From positions 9,149,001 through 9,213,000 of the forward strand of contig OY540817.1 in assembly GCA_961205875.1 (NCBI GenBank): a stretch of DNA of 64,000 bases. The letters run 5' to 3'. A program made the position numbers and the translations under genes. Within the stretch, counting starts at the first letter, position 1; every line of letters starts with the position of its first letter. The DNA comes from Sialis fuliginosa (taxonomy: Eukaryota; Arthropoda; Insecta; Megaloptera; Sialidae). Positions 34,340-45,800 of this stretch are shown here, piece after piece. The notes below the pieces were generated by a model. The model did no database searches. It was not told where the DNA came from and worked only from the letters and a program-made list of their open reading frames with translations.

Positions 34340-34725
34340 ATTTTTAAAATAAATTGAGATAAATCTTTGTAAGGGAATATTTTACAACAAACATTGTAGA
34401 CCCATATTATAGGAAATTTAATGCTCTACAAAAAAATATTTTACAAACTTTTCACGTCACCCCTCCCCCTTACACACGATTTTGACCCAACAAAGCATCC
34501 AACCAAGTTTCAATAATATCGGTTCAGTGGTTCATGAGTTATGAGTGTGACAAGGATTCAGGGGACGGATTCAGACACGGAACGAAAAATGTTTGCCTTG
34601 ACGTGAAATGGATAAATCAATTTAAAATTTTGAAATCGGAGAATATTTTTTTTGTCTTAATCTGAAACGATCACAAAGCTTCTCGTATCTTCGATATTAC
34701 GAGAAAGCAAAATAATAAAATATCA
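34340..34725 (-). repeat. Dispersed repeat family C, copy 2 (reverse)
   Basis: Mirror of 19930-20260: GTCACCCCTCCCCCTTAC, TTCATGAGTTATGAGTGTG, TTGACGTGAAATGG and ATATTACGAGAAAGCAA read as the reverse complement of copy 1 in the correct order. The pair lies about 14 kb apart in inverted orientation. Confidence 0.65.
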
Positions 34726-36779
34726 GTTCATGGGTTTTTGTTATCACAACAAATTATAATTAAGTTATTAATAAATATACAACAAAATATTTCCAATACC
34801 ATACAGGGTTACAAAATTAAACAGTGATTTATTATAAATATTTTAATAAAATTTCAATGGGAAAGGCTACAGGAAGGAGAAAGTCATAAGCTCCAATTAA
34901 GCTAATGTTTTTATTTTATTTATACACCTCTCATCTGAAGACATTTTTCGCCCAAGTTTGAAGACATTCAGAAAATGAATTTAGCTGTAATTAATTAAAA
35001 TATAAAAATTGAAGAAAAATTCTTCTGAATAGCTTGATATAATTGGATGAAATTTTCAGAAAAATTTAAGCTTGGTGCTTACACCAAGCTTAAATAAGTC
35101 TTGAATCATTATTTTTCTCAAAAATCCATTTTGAATGTTCTAGATTATTCTAGAACATACTCTAGCTAAAACCAGATTTTAATGTTATTTTTGTTACATA
35201 TGTATAAATTTTTTTGTTTTTTAATTATTTAATTAAGAAAACATTATCAAGTACTATTAAACACATTTTGATAAACTCTGAATATCAAAAGATAGCATCA
35301 CTAAAAATAATAATCTGTTACCTTGCATTTCATATCTGCTGATATTAAAAATATCGACCGAAAAGTACTTAGCAACAAAATTTAAAACAAATAAAACACT
35401 TCAATATTAAATGATGTCTGATATTTCACAGACAAAATAATTAAATTTATAATAGCAAATACAATAAACAATTGTTATAAATAATTGACACGTCTTTTGT
35501 ATTCTATCTAAAGTACGAAAATGATTACTTTAAATATACCTGCCTACTAAAAGAGAATATAAATTATATTACGTGAAAATAACTGTTAATTATTATTTTA
35601 TTAAATTACCGGCTGCGTTGTATTACAGTCTCCCCTTCGTGGAGGTAAACGCATTTAATTTATAATAATGAAACATTCATTAAATCTGTTCTCGGAAGTA
35701 ACACAATAAAAATCAATAAATCAAATATAATGGGGCTGACATCTTAGTATTGTGCTACGTACATTGACAAGGATTGAAATCCGTGTATAAAACAATGGTC
35801 TTTTGTACAACTTACAGAATTACTGTGATGTATGCAAAGTACCTACTTCAATAATGAAAAAATAGTAAGATTATAATTTTAATTAATGTATTCCATAAGA
35901 GCATAGAAATTAAAAGAAAGATATTTTAATTTACAAAAAATTTAATTACATCGATTACATTATGCAATTACGAAAATCATCAAAAAAATACTTTGTTGAC
36001 GTTGATTTATTCATGAGGTGATAAACGACAACGCACCCATACCAATTTTTTTATTTTACTACAATTTTACAAGTGATTATACGAGAGAACTGTACTTTTG
36101 ATAAATTATAGTCCAACCCTCCTTAAATCACTCTAAATCGAAATTATCTAGAATTTTTCTTCGGCCATTCACAAAGTACTTCCACGCCCTAAGTTTTACG
36201 AATTCCACTCTAATATGCCCAAAGGTTACCACTCTCCGTAGTTAAGAGCCCTACAGGTAAATAGTAATTAGGGATGATGTAGAATTTCTATCTGGAAATA
36301 CAACCCTCAGGGTTCGTCGAAAGGTAAGCATGGGTCGTTGAATAAAAGCAAAAATGAATAAATAACTAGTGAATAAAATTATTTCATCGATGAAAACATT
36401 TGCCTAAAACCATACGACTGAAACTTTGTTAATACATAAACCACAAAATTCAAAAGAGAATTTATGTACAGTCAAACATTGATGGACATATATGTACAAT
36501 ATTTGCTTTATCCCTTCTGTGAAACTAATTAAACATTATTGAATCAAAAAGACATTTGAGGAATGTTGTACCAAATATTAATAATATTATACTAACATTA
36601 ATCTCATTCTACCGACCGGAGCGGCCATGTCCATTTTTACCTAGCTATATCTTTTACCAGAATTAACTACTGTGAAAACTGAAAAAGTTTTTTAATAATC
36701 TTAATTCATAAAAGCATATGGAATTTGTAGAAAAAATATTTTTTTTATAAAAATATCACAACTTAGATGTATTACCATC
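34726..36779. other. Spacer with two adjacent perfect hairpins
   Basis: Hairpin 1 at 35064-35095 is a 14 bp perfect stem (ATTTAAGCTTGGTG) with a CTTA loop. Hairpin 2 at 35136-35157 is a 9 bp stem (TGTTCTAGA) with a TTAT loop, only 40 bp away. The rest is A/T-rich with no supported exon. The patch 36170-36330 is slightly GC-richer but shows no clear frame. Confidence 0.45.
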
Positions 36780-36880
36780 CTTTTTCTACCTGCCGCCGCG
36801 GTCGTACGCAGATCAGTTGTCGTTCGATCTTCGCTGAGAGTGTTTGTGTCAGTTTTTGAGGCTTTTAGCTGTCGCCATAT
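36780..36880 (+). promoter_or_regulatory. GC-rich promoter-like patch
   Basis: About 100 bp of CpG-containing sequence (CTGCCGCCGCGGTCGTACG, then ATCAGTTGTCGTTCG) in A/T-rich surroundings. TCAGTT matches the arthropod initiator consensus TCAKTY. There is no TATA box at about -30, and I cannot fit a downstream promoter element. It could be a transcription start, or the 5' end of a non-LTR element, which often starts with such a sequence. Confidence 0.3.
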
Positions 36881-36887
36881 TGTACTA

Positions 36888-37000
36888 CGGTGGGGTCTTT
36901 TTTATGCGGATTTAAAGTTACGCGGTTGGATTTTCATAATTTAGAGATTTTCCATTTCGGCCAGTGGGGTATCAAATGAAAGTTGACAATTTAAATATGA
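36888..37000 (+). repeat. Repeat family H, copy 2
   Basis: GTGGGGTCTTTTTTATGCGG, ATTTAAAGTTACGCGG, CCAGTGGGGTATCAAATG and AAGTTGACAA parallel the copy at 32909-33030. The 5' terminus is diverged. Same orientation as copy 1. Confidence 0.6.
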
Positions 37001-37306
37001 AATTTAAATAGAAATTATGTTAATATTAAAATTTTCGTTTAACAAATTAAAAAAAATACCGCTTAAGCATATATCTCCAGAAGTAACGGTGAGAAAAATT
37101 TGAAAAATTGAGAAAATAATGCACTTAAATTCAACTGTAGTTAAATTTAAAATCAATTGCAATAAAATTTTTAATCCAAAATTGTTCAATAGTTTGATTT
37201 GCTTGTTTGATCATATTGAACTTTTTTTGAAAATTACAGGATATTCCTGACAAACATATACACATACAAACTTTCTCTTTTTATAATATTGGTATATAAG
37301 AATACA

Positions 37307-37840
37307 AGGTACTAGCACCAGTCTTGGATATGACCCCATTATTGGTTATTTTTAAATTAAATGTACCGAATTAGAAATATTTGTTGATATTAGATTACTA
37401 CCATTTCTTAATATTTTATATACATTTAACTGTCTTACAGCGTGATTTGATGACAATCGGCCAATATGTGTCAAAATGGTGGACATTTAAACTAATTATT
37501 ATTAGTATAATTTATTTATTATCATAGCAACTGCTTTACATTGTTTCAAATTTGACGATTCTTTATATCTTTTTTGTCGTAGTACTTATCATTTTGTAAT
37601 TATTAGCAAGTGTCCATCACTACGTGCTCGTTACTGGTTTTACTTTACCAATGCTGGAGAAAAAACATAAACAAAATAAAAGGTTATATTTGCGAACTTT
37701 GATAATTAAATTGATTAAATAAAGAGTGACTTGTTTTATATATTAGTAACATGAATTCATAAGAACTACAAAAAAAGCCTGTCAATCACAAAAACAGTAA
37801 GCCTTGCTCTTATAGCGGCCATAACTGGTGCCAGTACCTT
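37307..37840 (+). mobile_element. MITE family A, full-length copy
   Basis: The longest family A copy, about 534 bp: AGGTACTAGCACCAGTC at the left, AACTGGTGCCAGTACCT at the right. It includes both the GACAATCGGCC/GGTGGACATTT block (also at 602-766) and the CAAGTGTCCATCAC block (also at 24938-25452), so it can serve as the window's reference. Non-coding. Superfamily not assigned because I could not fix a target duplication. Confidence 0.85.
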
Positions 37841-38359
37841 ATTTACAAGCAAAACAAATGTATAAAAAAATGTTCTAATTAATTGTACCACTACTTTTTT
37901 CTCTTTCTGGTAATCTCTTTAAAACCTTAAAAGTTTCCGTAGAATTTAGGGTAAAAATGAATAAATAACGACCCCTGAGCTTTCACGGCACAACCGAACA
38001 ATTACAGTTACATCTTCCGCTAGGAAAGTACGTGATATGGCAATGGGTCACTGTCAAAAGACAAACATGACATTTGTTGTACGAAAAATAGATAAGAGAA
38101 ACACTTGAGAATGCGTTATACATTTTAATTTCAACCAGAACAATTTATCAAAATCATACATTAAGTATACAATTATACAGCAAATACTTCTGGATAAGTT
38201 TCCGTTGTGTTATTCCAGGCAATCCGGGTCTAGAAATATCAAAAAGAAGGAAATATATTTTAACTGCACTTTTATATATTAGAATTAAAGAAAATAATTA
38301 ACTCTTTTTCAGTTTTTTTACACACATTGGGTCGATTTAAAAAAAAGTGTGTATGTTTA

Positions 38360-38860
38360 CTTATTACTTATGTACGCGCATTAGAATTTGTACTTCTTTG
38401 GCGTAGTGACATCTAGCGTGCAAATGCAAAACTTACCGATTATCATAAAAGAATTGTGTGTTATCTACACTTATGTCCGGTATTATAAAGGAGCTAGCAA
38501 GCACATTCAGATGGGGTATCAAACTTATATGACAGTTTTATTGGAGTTTTTGACAGATAATTTCATGCATAGGAAGTGAAATTAAAGATATGTAAAGTAT
38601 ATTTACTAAAGTCTATTTACTAACCTTGAGTAAAAAACAGTAAAAACCAACTTACTGCGCTTGCAAATATCTGTTAAAAACTCAAAGAGAACAACTGTCA
38701 TATAAGTTTGATACCTCATTTGAGATTGCTTGCCAGCTAGCAAATTTGCTAGCTCCTTTATAATACCGGACACTAACCTAACTTTATAGTGTTAAATTTT
38801 GCGTTGCATTATTAAAATTTCACTCTGAACGCACTTAAAGAAGTATGCTAGACGAAAACA
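38360..38860 (+). repeat. Repeat family E, interrupted copy
   Basis: TACTTATGTACGCGCATTAG and AGTGACATCTAGCGTGC at the left, and GAACGCACTTAAAGAAGTAT at the right, match the family E ends at 26290-26535. In that copy CGACACCTAACCTAAC is continuous. Here it is split by a 297 bp palindromic insert at 38475-38771, directly documenting an insertion. Confidence 0.75.
38475..38771. mobile_element. Palindromic MITE nested in family E
   Basis: Ends GTCCGGTATTATAAAGGAG and CTCCTTTATAATACCGGAC are perfect inverted repeats of about 26 bp, continuing into TCAAACTTATATGACAG and its complement, with a small indel near GCTAGC. The centre is A/T-rich. CACT occurs just outside each end, possibly a target duplication. 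A 63-codon frame across it is an artefact. Confidence 0.8.
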
Positions 38861-38984
38861 AATATTTCTTCATAGGTTTAATTCGATTTGACCTATTTTC
38901 GGCTGACAGAAATCAATTGATCCGAAATTTCGTTCGCTAAGATATAAACGATAGATACATTGTATTTAGATTTTTTATCCTATA

Positions 38985-39165
38985 CAATGTTTTATTACAT
39001 TATATTGTTCAATATTTAACGATTTAGGTAGCGTATTGCAAAAGAGCGCGCTGGCGGCAAACATTTTTCAGGATTGATTTACTATTATCATCACTGCTTA
39101 TTCCTTATGTTACCTAACGTAACAAAATATATACTAAAACCTGGGCAAAGAACATATATATGAAT
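38985..39165 (-). repeat. Repeat family F, reverse copy
   Basis: Reads as the complement of 60200-60335: TATTGTTCAATATTTAACG, AAGAGCGCGCTGGCGG, TTATTCCTTATGTTACC and CTAAAACCTGGGCAAAG. The CTGTCTG-bearing 5' end is absent. Confidence 0.6.
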
Positions 39166-39429
39166 TAATAAATAAATAAAGTTGCATTTTATAATATACT
39201 TATATATATGTATAAAGTAACATAAATATATCCATAAATAACAATAAGATAAAATACTGTTCTGAAAATATAAAATAAATTTATAAAATACCTTCAGCAG
39301 ACTAATAATAATACCTTACATGAATACAAGATAGAAATTTATAAAGCAAATTTAAAAATACCCGGCACCGATATTTTTCACAAAAGGTAAGAAAACACGC
39401 CCCAGAGTTTAATAAAAAAGAGAGAACAA

Positions 39430-39725
39430 AAACACACACACACATAACCTAACATTCCCACGCCCGTCACCTACCCATTCCACCAATATTTCACGGCACG
39501 GTGGCAGTACAAACACATAAATCGGTCAAGATGTCTCGTACCGCGGTTCGGAATCCCCCAGAGATAAGATGATTGGATCCGGGTGTCTTTGTTCGCGGCC
39601 GTCTCTCTGTGTAATGTTCCTGTGACAACATTCGCCTAATTCCTCGCGCGATTGTGTTTGTGTGATTGATAGATTTGTATTAATGCTGTACACGTGGCAG
39701 CATGTGTTCAGGACCGAATTTATAA
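39430..39725. promoter_or_regulatory. GC-rich CpG-containing island
   Basis: A 300 bp patch with a CA microsatellite (39430-39444), then CpG-rich text (TACCGCGGTTCGG, GTTCGCGGCCGTC, CCTCGCGCGATTG) in a window that is otherwise strongly A/T-rich. The longest frames are 67 codons on the minus strand and a 13-codon ATG frame on the plus strand, and neither is recognisable. I read it as a possible promoter or 5'-UTR exon, or a conserved regulatory island. It does not recur in the window. Confidence 0.35.
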
Positions 39726-39835
39726 ACATGCATATAAAATTTAAAAAAAAATTTTTTTTTTAATATTAGGAAAATTAAATATTATTTTTATTAAATTCGG
39801 CGGACCAAGTGAGGGGGGGGGTCGCAAAAGTGCTA

Positions 39836-41060
39836 GGTACAGTGTTGGACACGCACATATTAGGGTTACAAATTTTGCATTTGTATACTTTAAAACACCT
39901 ACCAAAGGACTTTGTAATTGGATATCATCCTGAGGTTCCTAAATGATTTTCTTTATTAGAATAAATCATACATTTTTGTGCATTATATCTCGGTAACGTG
40001 GTAAGATATTTGAATGCGCAATAGTTTAAATTAAAGAGACATTCAGTACCTTTAAAATGATATATAACAGTCAAACATTTATTATAGTACATCGTTTGAA
40101 AAATGACCTCAAAATAAGATTATTTTTATAAAAGAAAAAATAAATAAACATTTAAAAAATAATAATTAACTATAAAAAAAGTACAGTTACATATTATTTT
40201 AAAGACACTGGATTGCTCTTTAATTTAAATTATTGCGCATTCAAATATGTATCTTTCCCCGTTATCAATTTATAACACCCTAATATCATTAAATTAACAG
40301 AATTTAGAGCATAATATCTCGGTAACGGGGAAAGATTTTTGAATGCGCAATAATTTAAATTAAAGAGCAATCGAATGGTTTTAAAATAATATGTAACTGT
40401 CAATTTTTTTTTATAGTTAATCATTATTTTTTAAGCGATGTTTATTTTTTTTATAAAAATTATCTTATTTTGAGGGCATTTTTCAAACGATTAACTTTAA
40501 TAAATGTTTGACTTTTAAATATAATTTTAAAGGTACTTACCCTGTTACCGAGATATCATGCCCACAAATTTATGTTTTTTTCTATTAAAGAAAATCATTT
40601 AGAAACCTCAGGATGATATCCAATTTCAAATTTCTTCGATAGGTGTTTTAGGATATACAAATGCAAATTTTGCGTATATAGCGTTTTGAAGATTCGAAAA
40701 AGGTTTTTTTCACTCCATCCTATTATGTAGTCATTCTCACTTACATTCCCTACTTGATAATATGTACGAAAAACTATTTCATGGTGACGAAAGTAATCTA
40801 TATAAAAGTAGTAGTTGTTCTTGAGACGATTTATAAAAAAGAGTTATTGCAAAATTTTTCTTGAACTATTTTTGTTAGTGTTCATTATAACTTTCATTGA
40901 AAGTACTAATTAAAAGTTACCTTCTGAATTTTTTTCAGAATTTTTGCATCGATAGTTTAGAAATTATAGAGGGATGAGTGCTCTCATAACAACTGAAGGA
41001 ATAAAATCAAAACGTCTTAAAACATTTTTTTGTTGCATTTTACGAAACATATCTAAAAAC
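39836..41060 (+). repeat. Repeat family I copy, interrupted
   Basis: GTGTTGGACACGCACAT and TTAGGGTT at 39850-39866 match the left edge of the family I copy at 52867-52900 (GTGTTGGACATGCACATG). The family's interior resumes at about 40828 (CGATTTATAAAAAAGAG, TTCATTGAAAGTACTAATT, ACCTTCTGAATT). The palindrome at 39866-40680 lies between, so it most likely inserted here or replaced the family's 5' part. Confidence 0.55.
39866..40680. mobile_element. Two-tier palindromic element, about 815 bp
   Basis: Outer arms: TACAAATTTTGCATTTGTA, ATATCATCCTGAGGTTCC and CTCGGTAACG on the left pair with GGAACCTCAGGATGATAT-like text and TACAAATGCAAATTTTG on the right. Inside, a second inverted pair repeats TGAATGCGCAATA / TATTGCGCATTCA together with CCCCGTTATC / CTCGGTAACGGGG. 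The GTAACG-type word (CTCGGTAACG or its complement) therefore occurs four times. No coding sequence. The 64-codon minus frame here is an artefact. Confidence 0.7.
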
Positions 41061-41721
41061 ACCACACTACATATGAAAAAAAATCCTAGCTAGCTACTGA
41101 AGTCTAAAAACACGTTGGTAGTTAAAATATAAATAATAAATAGAATAATATAACATACAAAAATATTTATCTAATATTCTAATACACAAGAATTTTTTTA
41201 ATACTTTCAAAACTGTTTGCAATAATTTAATATTTTGAACCGTTAGAGATAAATCGAACCAAGTTTGGTACAGATAAAATGTACAAGCATCGGGATCCAG
41301 CCCATGGGTCATTTCAGGACCGCACAAAGATCTGAAAATAAAATTAAATATTTACACGCATTTATTCTATTTACCCAGTGCAATGACAAACACAGCCTGG
41401 AGGTTGTATAAAGTTTCAGTCCATCCCTGAATGTGGTAAGCATCTCTTGGAAGGGTTTTCAATCACATATTATACAACGATTAAGGGTTGTTTTGATATT
41501 TACCTGGGTTATGTCTACCATTGTTGTTTGATTTAGAAGATTATTCAGTTTGTTGACTCAACTCATTAATTATTATAGTACTTGGTACTTGGAATCTATT
41601 TCTTACAAGTGTAATCCTGTGTTTACCTTATCAATATTTATGCGCAAGTTTATTTACGCAAGAACAGTCGATCGGTGTATATATTTTACAAAACACGAAA
41701 CGTAACTGATGTCCGGTGTTA
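41061..41721. other. Spacer with a hAT-end-like repeat fragment
   Basis: The segment 41280-41335 (GGGATCCAGCCCATGGG, GACCGCACAAAGATC) resembles the GGCCGGATC/GCGGCCC text common near hAT ends. Exon-like minus-strand frames at 41228-41331 and 41371-41450 have AG or GT motifs but do not join in frame. I do not call them. Confidence 0.35.
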
Positions 41722-42280
41722 AGGTCGCTACACATGTAACTGCAACTTGACAAGCATGCATGATAATTTTGCGAAATCATTTTAATTGTACAAGCGGCCT
41801 GAAGATGGATTGAATTTAGATCATGCAAGTTTGACAAGCTTAACAAGCCACGTTTGCACAAGCGAAACTGAACGTGCAGGTTTGTACAATCAAACGTCAG
41901 TCGTAAGTGAGCTCTACAGGTTGCTGTAAATTTTTCGTGGGAGGTTAGGTTAGTTTCTTCATTAATTCTAAGATAATTATGCCAATCTCGCGGATATCTT
42001 CAATTTACTCAGTAAATTAATGTGGGAATATGTTTTTATTTTCATTAACTACTTTTTACACCACGATTCTTATTTCGCGTTTTCCTCTTGTGGATAAGGC
42101 AAAAAGCAGCCAAAGCGAGCGCATCATCGTCCGAACTTAACATAGTCCAAGCGCAAACTGGCGCTTGTTTAAGCATACTTGTAACATACCGTGTGGTGGT
42201 GTCAGAGAAATAGTGCGTGCTTGTATAAAAAAATGGATCATGCATACTTGTCAAGTTTGCAGTTACGTGTGTAGCCACCT
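41722..42280. mobile_element. PIF/Harbinger non-autonomous element
   Basis: The left end AGGTCGCTACACATGTAACT and the right end AGTTACGTGTGTAGCCACCT are inverted repeats that continue through TTGACAAGCATGCATGAT and its complement (about 45 bp). TTA lies immediately outside both ends (41719-41721 and 42281-42283), the 3 bp TWA duplication typical of PIF/Harbinger. A piece of HARBI1-type coding sequence survives inside on the minus strand. At 559 bp it is far too short to encode a full transposase. Confidence 0.85.
42048..42143 (-). pseudogene. HARBI1-like transposase N-terminus relic
   Basis: The minus frame reads MLSSDDDALALAAFCLIHKR, then KTRNKNRG, then a stop. An acidic SSDDD run, followed by a hydrophobic/Ala helix and a basic KRK-rich patch, is the usual N-terminal layout of PIF/Harbinger (HARBI1-type) transposases, where a W-W/V-H motif would follow. 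Here the frame is lost right after the basic patch. The DDE catalytic domain is absent. The surrounding TIRs and TTA duplications agree with the assignment. Confidence 0.6.
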
Positions 42281-42436
42281 TTATAATCAAGCAAACAAAA
42301 AAAAATTGTTAGCTATCAAGCACTTTCATCGTGGTATTAATTATGTGATATTCTCTATTGGTTTGTTTTAGAATTTAGAACGGTAGTAGTTGAATTTGCT
42401 CAAGATATGTAAAGACAAGGTAGCCTCAGTAGCTGA

Positions 42437-42847
42437 TCTTTGACCAATCAGCGTTTGCTCGAAAATTACGTCACCACGGGGATATATTCAAATTTATAAT
42501 TAGTACAGTAAAAATAGATTTTTCGAACACAATAATTCCTTTATCAACGCAAATTGGTATAGAGATAGTTTGATATCTACACTTTGAGAAACCGATGAGT
42601 ACAGTTGCCATTTTGAAGTTTTCGCCCTTTCACCCTCTGTAAAACTATTTCTACGTCCCTTGGTCGACTACACTCATCGGTTTCTTAAAGTGTAGGTATC
42701 AAACTATTTATCTCTATACTCATTTTCATTGATAAAGGAATTATTTTGTTCGAAAAATCTATTTTTACTGTACTTATTATACATTTATAACATTTGAATT
42801 TATCCCCGTGGTGACGTAATTCCCACACAAACGCTGATTGGTCAAAG
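42437..42847. mobile_element. Foldback element with CCAAT/CRE-like arms
   Basis: Left arm CTTTGACCAATCAGCG, TTACGTCACCACGGGG, AGTACAGTAAAAATAG, AATTCCTTTATCAA, GAAACCGATGAGT; the right arm repeats these inverted, ending CGCTGATTGGTCAAAG. The arms are about 170 bp (42437-42603 and 42668-42847). The right arm shares TTCAAATGTTATAAATG-type text with the pogo-like MITE at 23174-23814. Non-coding. Confidence 0.8.
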
Positions 42848-45800
42848 AGCTTAATAAGTCTCTACGCGTCCAAATTTGGGCCAATTTTGTCTCTTAAATT
42901 CTTCTCTTATCTTTATTTCTACCAGAATAACCCACAGTTTCAGAAACGACAGGTATTTGCAGATATATACAGTTACCATAATATTATAGATAAAAGTTTG
43001 TAGAGTGTTATTTCCTGTAGCCATCTTGCCCCATCTTCGCTTACAAATTCATTAATATTAAAAAGAGCAATATAAAAGTTACACGCCAATTAAAATATTT
43101 ATAATTCCAATAAACCCTTCCTTAAAAATATATTTTAGTTGAAAATAAAAATTTACGAGAAGGTATAAAACACGACAGTGAAAATTCTTCTGTAAAAATA
43201 AAATAATGACTCATGAATATGTAAGCAAAAAATTTAAAGTACTGTTTCAGAAACATTACAGTTTTATTTCAGCTTATAAAATTTTACTCTTCCTATTTGG
43301 CTGATAATGTATTTCCATGTTTCTAATGGTATGAACAGAACATAATTTTAATTATATTATTCAAATATGCAGATTATTACTCTCATTGTTTCGCAGGTGA
43401 TATAATAAATTTTAATTTATTTTAATTTATTTAAATAAAATACATACTACTTAAACAATTATGCCTATCAATTAAGTCTAACCTAAACCTACTCCTGCAT
43501 CAGCGGTCCTCAACCTACTTTATATTCAGATCAAGATTATTTTTAACCTCATAGCAATGTTTGTACTGCTATAGCTTTTTGACACTAATCCACTAATGAT
43601 GTAAGCTATATTTTTTTTTTTAAAGTTGGAGTCTGTAGGATCGCGCTAAGCTGAGATATGAACTATTCAACTTATTTGTTAATTTATCAATTTTAATTGA
43701 CATTTTCGGTGATTTTTAGGGAGAGGGTAGAAAAATAAATATCGCCCAGGGCGCCAGACTTGCTAAATTATTCAAAAATTAATTCAAAATTATATATACA
43801 TATATGACCCCTTTTTCAAAAGAGTTTGTGGCTCCTGTTCTATAGAATTTTACAACGTTATGAAAGTATAACTCCGTGATATGCAAAATGTAAACATATA
43901 AACTCAATAAAAAATATCAATGATATTAAACTCGTGGTTTATGATAACCCTTTCATAATTTTTATTGCGGTCAATGTTTGCCTTCATTTTATTTCTGTGT
44001 TTTTATTTCGTTTATGTAAAATTTTATATTTGTTTATCAGTGGCGCTTTGGTATTTTTTGACCTGGTGCATTTAAATATCATTTTAAATAAATACAGTTT
44101 TTTAAATTAAATATGTACACCTTAACCAAAATAAAAACAATGTCATTCGACGCGTCTTTTGACTTAACAAGAAGACCTCATCAGGAGCCTAATAGTTTCA
44201 GTCTGAAAATCCACAAAGATTTATGTTAATGAAGTAGATAATAATATGTACTTTTATTGTATGCTTTTGGCAGGTGTATGAAAGTTCAAACACGTTTTTA
44301 TCAAAACAATGATTTTTCAGTTTGCAGTATTGATTTCTGATATCTAACTATCCAATAATTAATCTAAATAAACTTTTTTGAAAAAAAAAACTTGCCCACA
44401 ATTCTGTAGCGGAAGCTTATGATTAAAAAAATCTCTTATTTTTTTCTAATTACCATAGAGAAAGTTATTGGTCTTTCGAACAAATAATTCATTTAAAAAC
44501 ACGTCCAACAAATACTAAAAAATTATTTTTGAATGGATGTAGGGGGTAAAAATTAAAAAACTCGTTTGAATAAACAGAAAAAATAAAATTTCATTAATAC
44601 TTATAATAACGCGAAGTAAAAAACAAAATACCGCCAAATTATAAACGTCACATTCGTCAAAAAGTCAAAACGACATTTGCTGTAATTTCAATTACTTGCA
44701 ACGTCCCTGATTTTGCTAAAATTATGAAAAATCAAAAAACTACCACATAAACTAAAGAAGGGAATAAACTGAAATATAACTCACATCGCTTTAATTAAAC
44801 TATTTAAAACTTTAAGCAATTAAAAAATAATACAACGCCTATAAATCGTAAGAACTCTAAGCAATTTTTCAAAGACCCGTATTCTTTTCAATATCACAAA
44901 ACCCGTGTGAGAATAAAGTTATCTTATTTTAATTTCGTTTTATTCTTTTTGCCTTAAGAGTGTACACTGTGAAATATAGCTAGACGTAAAACAATTTACT
45001 CTGTTTTATAAAGCTAGATTTTTTAGATATTTCTTTTAAATCTACGACCACAATTTATTAGATTAATTTCATTCAAACGACCGTTGTTTTACTGCAATTT
45101 TGTTATTATTAAGTAAAAATTTTATAAGAATAAATATTACTGTCATACAGAATTGTATGAAACAAAATTAATATCGTTTTTGCTCACATATAGCTAAAAT
45201 TATTACGTTATACTTCAGTAGTGAGCAAATACAATTAGCAATTTTCATCCCTACAACGATTGAGCTCGTAATTCCAGGAAAATTGATAAATTAAAAGGTA
45301 GCAGCACAATGTAATTTACACTTTTTTTTATTATAATTTTGAATTATTTTTTTTAAATACGTAAGTGTGTGATATTTTTTTTTATCTCGGTACCATTATA
45401 TACATATTCCCAATTTATCTTTCAGATTCTTATCATTATTATTTTTTGATATTTTTGAAAATTAGTTGAAGGAAGATTATAATAATAACACGTTTACATC
45501 TTTAAATTGCTTGAATTTCCAACTTTCAATTGATACCCCTCTCGCCGGAATTAAATAAAAACATTTTTAGGTAATCCATTTGTGTATTATCGTTGTCTAT
45601 TATTGGTCCACCATCAACTATAACTATACCAAATCTCAGGTGTCTAGTTTATTTATAGTTATAAAATTTATTAATTTTTCGAAGTGAAAAAAATTCAAAG
45701 GTCTGTATTAAATTCTTGATCGGATAAAAAAATCCCAAAATAAAAATAATTTTATGTCAAATACTTTCCAAGAAATCCTCAAAATTAGTTTTTAAATAAA

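Noticed and set aside
41228..41450. Two exon-like minus-strand segments with AG and GT motifs
   Set aside because: They do not join in phase (a stop follows the join), and the nearer segment overlaps text typical of hAT-end repeats (GGGATCCAGCCC...ACCGCACAAAG).
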